A stretch of 64,000 nucleotides of DNA from a virus, in the IMG/VR virus record IMGVR_UViG_3300017963_005353, positions 19,526 through 83,525 of that record; one strand, written 5' to 3'. The translations under genes and the position numbers were made by a program. Within the stretch, counting starts at the first letter, position 1. The number at the start of each line of letters is the position of its first letter. The notes under the pieces were generated by a model. It was not told where the DNA came from and made no database searches. It was given only the letters and a program-made list of their open reading frames with translations. Shown here in pieces: positions 59,142 to 64,000 of this stretch.

Positions 59142-60714
59142 TCGCCCAGAGCTTGACCTGCGAACCTACCAGCACGACCCGGTGGGTTTTGCAGAAGAGG
59201 TCCTGGGCTCCGAATTGACAGATGATGTCAAGACCATTCTTGTCAGCGTGCGCGATGCACAGGTTACCGTCGCGCAATCTGCGACAGACGTGGGCAAGAC
59301 CCATGGGGCGGCGCACGCTGCGATTTGGTTTTACAAGGTCTTTCCAGACAGCCAGGTTTTTACTGCGGCGGCCCCGCCGCTGCCAAACCTCCGACGGTTG
59401 CTATGGGGTGAGATTGGGAAGATCGTCAGGGCACGGCCGGCGCTGTTCGCCAATGATGTGTTGAGGATCATGAACATCGCGCCGCCCATGCCGCAGGGAG
59501 TCGAGCCGAGCCATTTCGTGACCGGTCTCACCATCCCCTTGTCAGGGACGCCAGAGGAGCGGGAGGCGAAGTTCTCAGGAAAGCACGCGCCCCACATGCT
59601 TTTCATCGTGGACGAGGGCGATGCGGTGCCAGAGGAGATCTACAAGGGCATAGAGGGCTGCATGTCGGGCGGGCACGTTCGCCTGCTCATCATGCACAAC
59701 CCCAGGCGCAAGGCCGGCCCGGTGTACATCATGCAACGGGACAACCTGGCTAAAGTGGTGCAATTGTCTGCTTTTGACCACCCGAACGTCAAAACGGGGC
59801 GAAACGTGATACCGGGAGCCGTCTCAAGGGACGTGACAGTCAGGCGCGTCAATCTGTGGACCGACCCGCTTGCCGAGAGCGAGCGCCCAGACAATGAGTG
59901 TTTCAAGGTCCCTGATTTTCTGGCCGGTTGCACGGCGAACATGCCCGATGGGAGCCAATCGGAACCGCTGACGGCCGGCTGGCGACGGGTGCGGGTGGCT
60001 GCCTTTTGGTACATGGTGCTTGGGGTTTACCCGCCCCAGGCAGAGCAGCAACTCATCAGCGAATCGTGGGTCTCTGAGGCCCGGTCCAGGTGGGACATGT
60101 ACGTGGCCCGCCACGGGCGAAAGCCCCCCCAGGGAGTGAGGCCCATAGGCGGGCTCGACGTGGCGGAATTTGGCACGGATGAAAACTGCTATTGCGTCCG
60201 TTACGGGGGATGGGTGGCCCCCCTCGACAGGTGGTCGGGTCTCGACCCGGATGCGACGGCGATCCGGGCGACCAGGAAGCACCAGGAGATTGGCGCACAA
60301 GTGACTTTTGTGGACGCCCTGGGGGTCGGGGCCGGCGTTGCCCCAAGAATGAACCGGTTGGATCCTGATACAGAGGCTTATGGCGTCAAGGTCAGCGAGA
60401 GCCCAACCGAGCAGGCCAAAGACGTCCAGGAGATATATGGGGAGTTCGCTCAACTGCGGGACCAACTTTACTGGCGCGTCCGTGAGTGGCTCCGCACCGA
60501 CCCAGGGGCGATGCTCCCACCCGACGACAGGCTGACCGAATCGCTGACCTGTCCGACCTATGAGACCGATTCAAAAGGCCGGATCAAGGTCAGCAAGAAA
60601 GCGGATATGCGGGAGATGTTGGGCCGGTCGCCCGATGACTTGGACGCGCTGGCGTTGACGTTTGCCGATGTGTCAGATCGGCAGTGGCGAGACATTGAGT
60701 TTATCCGGTATTGA
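59083..60714 (+). CDS. terL: Terminase large subunit
   Basis: 543 residues. Walker A-like QSATDVGKTHGAA near residue 68, Walker B MLFIVDEGD near 172, then a nuclease domain: GGLDVAEFGTDENC near 350, FVDALGVGAG near 410 and DDLDALALTFA near the C-terminus. Translocates DNA into the head and cuts concatemers. It overlaps the small subunit by 59 bases; a start later than ATG 59083 is possible. Confidence 0.9.
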   Translation: MCSLRLAAAAELERRQRIADRPELDLRTYQHDPVGFAEEVLGSELTDDVKTILVSVRDAQVTVAQSATDVGKTHGAAHAAIWFYKVFPDSQVFTAAAPPLPNLRRLLWGEIGKIVRARPALFANDVLRIMNIAPPMPQGVEPSHFVTGLTIPLSGTPEEREAKFSGKHAPHMLFIVDEGDAVPEEIYKGIEGCMSGGHVRLLIMHNPRRKAGPVYIMQRDNLAKVVQLSAFDHPNVKTGRNVIPGAVSRDVTVRRVNLWTDPLAESERPDNECFKVPDFLAGCTANMPDGSQSEPLTAGWRRVRVAAFWYMVLGVYPPQAEQQLISESWVSEARSRWDMYVARHGRKPPQGVRPIGGLDVAEFGTDENCYCVRYGGWVAPLDRWSGLDPDATAIRATRKHQEIGAQVTFVDALGVGAGVAPRMNRLDPDTEAYGVKVSESPTEQAKDVQEIYGEFAQLRDQLYWRVREWLRTDPGAMLPPDDRLTESLTCPTYETDSKGRIKVSKKADMREMLGRSPDDLDALALTFADVSDRQWRDIEFIRY

Positions 60715-60718
60715 GCTT

Positions 60719-60988
60719 ATGACTGCCCTTTTTGTCCAATCCCTGGCAACCTGGAGACTGACCGCCTTGCTGGTCTACGAGGATGGGCCGACCGGCGTGT
60801 TTCACGCCTTGAGAGCGGCGAGCGAGACGGTGAACGGGCCGTTGCACTGTTTTTGGTGCACGAGCGTCTGGGCTGCGGCTGTGATCGTGTTGGTTGTTCG
60901 CAAGCCTTCCCTGACCTTGTGGCTTGCGCTGTCTGCGGTCGCCATCTTTCTCGAAGAGGCAAAAACGCGGCTCGTTTCGCCTTATTAG
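60719..60988 (+). CDS. DUF1360-like membrane protein
   Basis: 89 residues from ATG 60719. LATWRLTALLVYEDGP, CFWCTSVW and two membrane segments match DUF1360, a phage and bacterial small membrane family of unknown function that often accompanies head genes. Confidence 0.65.
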   Translation: MTALFVQSLATWRLTALLVYEDGPTGVFHALRAASETVNGPLHCFWCTSVWAAAVIVLVVRKPSLTLWLALSAVAIFLEEAKTRLVSPY

Positions 60989-61000
60989 GAGGTCATCGCT

Positions 61001-63577
61001 ATGGCCGAACCCAAGCAAAAATCCCTCACCGTACCGCCCTTTCTCGTGCGGTTTGTTCCCCAATGGCAGACCCCTTTGTGGCTGGAGGCCGAGCGGTGGC
61101 GCAACGTGGTCAGGAATCAGCCCATCGCCATGGACGCCCGGAGCGCGATCGTCACCGACCTGGTGACCACGCCCTGGGAGGTGCGGGCCAAGCAGCCTGG
61201 TGAGCAGGAGAAGCATCAGGCGGCCATAGACTATTACACCGAAGAAGTGTTGAACGACATTGACATGCTGTTCGACACGAAACTGGAGAAAGTGACAGAG
61301 GACCTGCTTGACCTGCCCATCGGCGGCAACGCCGAGTTGGTCAGGTGGCAGCCGGGCAACGATCCCCTCGGTTTCGAGCCCCATCCCCTGGGGCACGTCC
61401 ATCGCATAGTGCCCGTGGATGGGGCAAGCCTCTTTCCGACATATGATCCGCAATTCCCCATGGGGCAGCGCATCAAAGGCGACCCTGTGCGCGTCGTCTA
61501 TTTTGGCCCATCCGAGATGATGCACATGATCCTTGAGGCCCGCCCAGAACTCCAGCGCAAGGGCTATGGCATGGCCCCTCCAGAGCGCATATACCTGGCG
61601 ATGGTACTCCTGTCCCGGGGTGACACCTACTATGCCAACCTCTTGCTCGACACGCCGGAGGCAGGTGTCCTTGACCTGATGGACATGAGCAAGAAGGCGG
61701 CGACCGAGTGGGTGCAGACGTTCCGGACGTTGCTCCAGGGCGTGGATCCGCAGAAGATTGGCATCCTGTACGAGCACGAAAACGCGGCAAACTACATCGC
61801 CTTTGGCCGGCCGCCGACCGAGATGATGTATGACACGACCACGCTCAAGTATGCCCGTGTCGCAGTGTCCGCCTACGGCCTATCGCTGGTAGATGTCAAC
61901 CTGGAGCCTGGCGGGGAGACGCTGGCCGGCGAGATCCGCAAGGAGCAAAAAGCCCGTCGCACCGGTTACGCCCTGGTGAAAGAGAAATGGGCGACATACC
62001 TCAATCGCCTGGTGCTCCCGCCCTACCTACAATTCGTCTGGCTGGAAAAGAGCGAAGAGGCCAGCGTTTTGAAGTACCGGGCGCTGCTATTCGCCTCCAA
62101 TGCCTTCAAGAACCTGGTGGGTTCCAGGATCATGACCCAGGAGGACGCGCTTGAGCAGTTGAAACAGGACGGGCTGGTGACCGTGGAAGCGGAAACCCCG
62201 GATGAGCCTGAGCCGTTGCCTGCGCCGGCGTTTCCCTTTGGCGGGGGTGGGAACCAGGGCCAGCAGGACAAGGTGCCTCCTGAAGAGGGTGGGCACGGGG
62301 AGATGACGGGCCAGGAGACAGGACCTATGGGCAGGGCCGAAACAGACCCGGAAACGGGCGAGGACAAAAAGCCTGTGGTCGCCGGAGATGAGCGGGTCTC
62401 CTCTGTTCCTGAGCGTTCGCCCACTTTCGGCCAGTTGCAGTCCATCATGACCAACGCCTTTGCCGAGGTCTCGCAGGCGGCCGGCGACCCGCAGATCCTC
62501 CGGTTGGTCAAGGCGACGACCCGGGAACTGTTCCCGACCGTGGAGCGGGCGGCCATCGCCCTGAGCGATTATGAGCTCGGCTTTTGGCGCGAACAGCGGT
62601 TGCTCATGTGGTTCAGCGAGCCAAGCGCGTTTGATGACCTGGTGGAGCTTGCCAACAGTGTCCAGTGCGAGTGCCTGGATTGCGGGACTGTCATCGAGTT
62701 GAAAGAAGGGGAGCGCTGCAACGAGACGCCTTGTCCCGATTGCGGGGGCGAGATGAGGCGCAAAGACGGCCCGAGCGTGGGCAGGGCCGCCGCCGTCTTA
62801 CGGGCCGACCAAAGCACGCTCGACCTGTTGGACGAGATGCTCCTGGCCGACCAGTGGTGGACGATGCCGGAGGGCCTGGACGAGCAGTTGTTCTATGTCC
62901 TGACGGAGGCGTTCAGCGAGGGCGCGGCCTGGGCCGGCGAGGAGGCCATGGAGTATCTGTACACCGAGGGGCTTGGGCCGGCACCCATAGGCATTGGGAT
63001 CAACTTCAAGCTGACCAACCCCACCACATTGAGCCGGTTGGAGCAATATTCTGCCCAGCTTGTGACGCGCATCAACGATGGCACGCGGTACTATCTCAAG
63101 CGGATGCTCGTCAGTGGTGTGGAGGAGGGCCTGTCCAGTCCCGGTATCGCCCAGATGATCCGGGACGGGGAGGACGTGGAGGCCGTGCTCAGGGAGGCCG
63201 GGTTCACCGACAAGGTGATCCAACGGGTCAAGAACGAGATCCTGGGCATGAGCGAATACCGCACAAACTCCATCGTCAACACGGAGATCGCCAAGGCAGA
63301 GACAGAGGGGCGCGTAAAGCAGTGGCGGCAGATGGGGCTCACGAAAAAGCGGTGGGTCCACACCGGCTCGACCGGCGCCGACTGTCCCTGCCCGGTTTGC
63401 TCGACGAACATCGAGTATGGGTTCGTGGACATCGATTACCTATTCGACAGCGTGTTTGGGGACGCCAGTATCGAAGGGCCGCCGGCGCACCCGACTGTGT
63501 GCCACTGCCACATCGAGTTTAGCGAAAAGGAACTGGTAGGCAATGCGGAAGATTTGAATGTGTGGATGGGGGAATGA
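61001..63577 (+). CDS. Portal protein fused to MuF-like head morphogenesis domain
   Basis: 858 residues. First ~450 residues are a portal of the Mu gp29 / DUF935-like type (AIVTDLVTTPWEVRA, GETLAGEIRKEQKARR). A zinc ribbon follows near 560-585 (ECLDCGTVIELKEGERCNET, then PCPDCGG), then a SPP1 gp7/MuF domain with NTEIAKAETEGRVKQW, DCPCPVCSTN and a C-terminal PAHPTVCHCHIEF motif. In most phages portal and MuF are two genes. Confidence 0.85.
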   Translation: MAEPKQKSLTVPPFLVRFVPQWQTPLWLEAERWRNVVRNQPIAMDARSAIVTDLVTTPWEVRAKQPGEQEKHQAAIDYYTEEVLNDIDMLFDTKLEKVTEDLLDLPIGGNAELVRWQPGNDPLGFEPHPLGHVHRIVPVDGASLFPTYDPQFPMGQRIKGDPVRVVYFGPSEMMHMILEARPELQRKGYGMAPPERIYLAMVLLSRGDTYYANLLLDTPEAGVLDLMDMSKKAATEWVQTFRTLLQGVDPQKIGILYEHENAANYIAFGRPPTEMMYDTTTLKYARVAVSAYGLSLVDVNLEPGGETLAGEIRKEQKARRTGYALVKEKWATYLNRLVLPPYLQFVWLEKSEEASVLKYRALLFASNAFKNLVGSRIMTQEDALEQLKQDGLVTVEAETPDEPEPLPAPAFPFGGGGNQGQQDKVPPEEGGHGEMTGQETGPMGRAETDPETGEDKKPVVAGDERVSSVPERSPTFGQLQSIMTNAFAEVSQAAGDPQILRLVKATTRELFPTVERAAIALSDYELGFWREQRLLMWFSEPSAFDDLVELANSVQCECLDCGTVIELKEGERCNETPCPDCGGEMRRKDGPSVGRAAAVLRADQSTLDLLDEMLLADQWWTMPEGLDEQLFYVLTEAFSEGAAWAGEEAMEYLYTEGLGPAPIGIGINFKLTNPTTLSRLEQYSAQLVTRINDGTRYYLKRMLVSGVEEGLSSPGIAQMIRDGEDVEAVLREAGFTDKVIQRVKNEILGMSEYRTNSIVNTEIAKAETEGRVKQWRQMGLTKKRWVHTGSTGADCPCPVCSTNIEYGFVDIDYLFDSVFGDASIEGPPAHPTVCHCHIEFSEKELVGNAEDLNVWMGE

Positions 63578-63771
63578 CCATGGATTCTTGCCCTCCCGCC
63601 TGGCTCGAGCGTCTCCGGCGTCGTCTGGAGCACTTGACACCCGGGCGATATTTTGCTATAATAGAGGTCAAGAAACGGGGCGTTATCTACACCCTTTCCC
63701 TGTGGACCCCTGCCAAGGTCGAAGTATTGGACAAGGAGAGCGATTCCTCGACCCCTGATGACGCCCCGTAA
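63574..63771 (+). CDS. Small protein after the portal
   Basis: 65 residues, ATGA overlap with the portal stop. CPPAWLERLRRRLEHLTPGRY then beta-rich YFAIIEVKKRGVIYTLSLW. A strong promoter is embedded in its DNA (63634-63662). No family. Confidence 0.5.
   Translation: MTMDSCPPAWLERLRRRLEHLTPGRYFAIIEVKKRGVIYTLSLWTPAKVEVLDKESDSSTPDDAP
63634..63662 (+). promoter_or_regulatory. Intragenic promoter-like sequence
   Basis: TTGACA at 63634-63639, 17-bp spacer, TATAAT at 63657-63662, both perfect consensus. It is inside the small protein gene and could serve a downstream RNA ending at the 63841 terminator. Confidence 0.6.
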
Positions 63772-63874
63772 CACAAAACTCCATATCGCACCCGCCTAGC
63801 AGCGGGGAGGCGCACAGGAACTTGCTTGACAAGGGAACACGGCGCAAACGAGATGGCTCGTTTGCGCCTTTTTT
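63669..63874 (+). ncRNA. Candidate ~200-nt RNA between promoter and terminator
   Basis: A predicted start near 63669 and a strong intrinsic terminator at 63841-63874. It covers only the end of the 63574 gene. It may be a separate small RNA, or the operon's transcript simply ends here. Confidence 0.4.
63841..63874 (+). terminator. Strong rho-independent terminator
   Basis: GGCGCAAACGAG (841-852) pairs perfectly with CTCGTTTGCGCC (857-868) around ATGG, followed by T6. Confidence 0.9.
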
Positions 63875-63916
63875 ATCCACCACCGACAGCGCAAGCTGCA
63901 AAGGAGAACGGACCGC

Positions 63917-64000
63917 ATGGCGAAGAAAAAGTCAGAACCCTATATCCGCGTCGTGGTTCGCAGGCTCGCCGGCGCCTCCATTCCGGGGGCAGATCCAGAA
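63917..64000 (+). CDS. Partial N-terminus of the next head gene
   Basis: AAGGAGA then ATG 63917; 28 residues are visible, basic at the start (AKKKSEPYIRVVVRRLAG). Continues beyond the window. By position a head maturation or scaffold gene. Confidence 0.5.
   Translation, partial: MAKKKSEPYIRVVVRRLAGASIPGADPE

Noticed and set aside
1-64000. tRNA genes or CRISPR arrays
   Set aside because: No T-loop-like cloverleaf sequences or regularly spaced repeats were noticed on reading; a tRNAscan run was not possible.

Overview
The window is a 64-kb piece of a tailed double-stranded DNA phage (Caudoviricetes, siphovirus-like), probably a complete genome's majority. The left edge carries tail genes in morphogenetic order (chaperone-like, tape measure, distal tail, tail tip with Asp-box repeats, collagen-like-repeat fibre). 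The right edge carries ParB-like protein, small and large terminase, portal-MuF fusion and the start of the next head gene, so the capsid genes lie outside and the map is consistent with a circular or circularly permuted genome. No tail sheath, integrase, DNA polymerase, tRNA or CRISPR array was seen. The host is not decided by the sequence: promoters are sigma70-type, Shine-Dalgarno sites are strong, and a Pro/Thr-rich secreted linker (29.5-29.9 kb) only weakly recalls Chloroflexota-type linkers.

Layout. 1-11.4 kb (+): tail and candidate lysis-associated membrane genes. 11.4-13.7 kb (+): nucleotide-sugar dehydrogenase and a clear GDP-mannose 3,5-epimerase. 13.7-14.5 kb (+): two unknown genes behind their own promoter. 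14.6-32.1 kb (-): a long, tightly overlapped biosynthetic operon with a 2-hydroxyacid dehydrogenase, SDR, dehydroquinate-synthase-like sugar-phosphate cyclase, Gfo/Idh/MocA oxidoreductase, CMP-sugar synthetase, SGNH hydrolase, carbamoyltransferase, sulfotransferase-like protein, three glycosyltransferases, methyltransferase, transglutaminase-like protein and interspersed one- or two-helix membrane peptides. It looks like a system for making and attaching an unusual cyclic or pseudo-sugar decoration. 32.1-36.9 kb (-): a distinct module of SNF2 helicase (frame-broken), GNAT, a motif-less SNF2 paralogue, an IbrA-like PAPS-reductase-fold protein and an IbrB-like ParB protein. 37.0-42.4 kb (+): an operon of mostly membrane proteins, two of which end in winged-helix-like domains, with a CAP-domain protein, a lipoprotein and a Nudix hydrolase. 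42.4-53.9 kb (-): replication block (DnaC-like loader, HAD phosphatase, ASCH protein, Dam methylase, replication initiator containing iterons, GIY-YIG-like protein, sliding clamp, secreted glycosidase, Gp3-like protein). 54-56.9 kb: a Cro/C1-type regulator (+) opposite a run of small (-) early-type genes. 57-64 kb (+): packaging and head genes.

Regulation is the most striking property. At least nine near-identical promoters (TTGACA, 17-bp spacer, extended TGG plus TATAAT) punctuate the map, three times as divergent pairs. Their spacers tend to carry a dyad of the form ACARAA-N6-TTTTGT, best in the 56.8-kb copy, which suggests one repressor controls the whole regulon; the Cro/C1 protein at 54 kb is the obvious candidate. 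One promoter (47.42 kb) is followed by a 160-nt leader with two interlocked long hairpins, the second ending in a U-tract, in front of the replication operon: an attenuator or a structured RNA. The initiator gene contains five TGTCACTTA iterons and four ACGGATC repeats, each holding a GATC site, next to a D12-class adenine methylase gene, which makes it a likely lambda-O-style origin.
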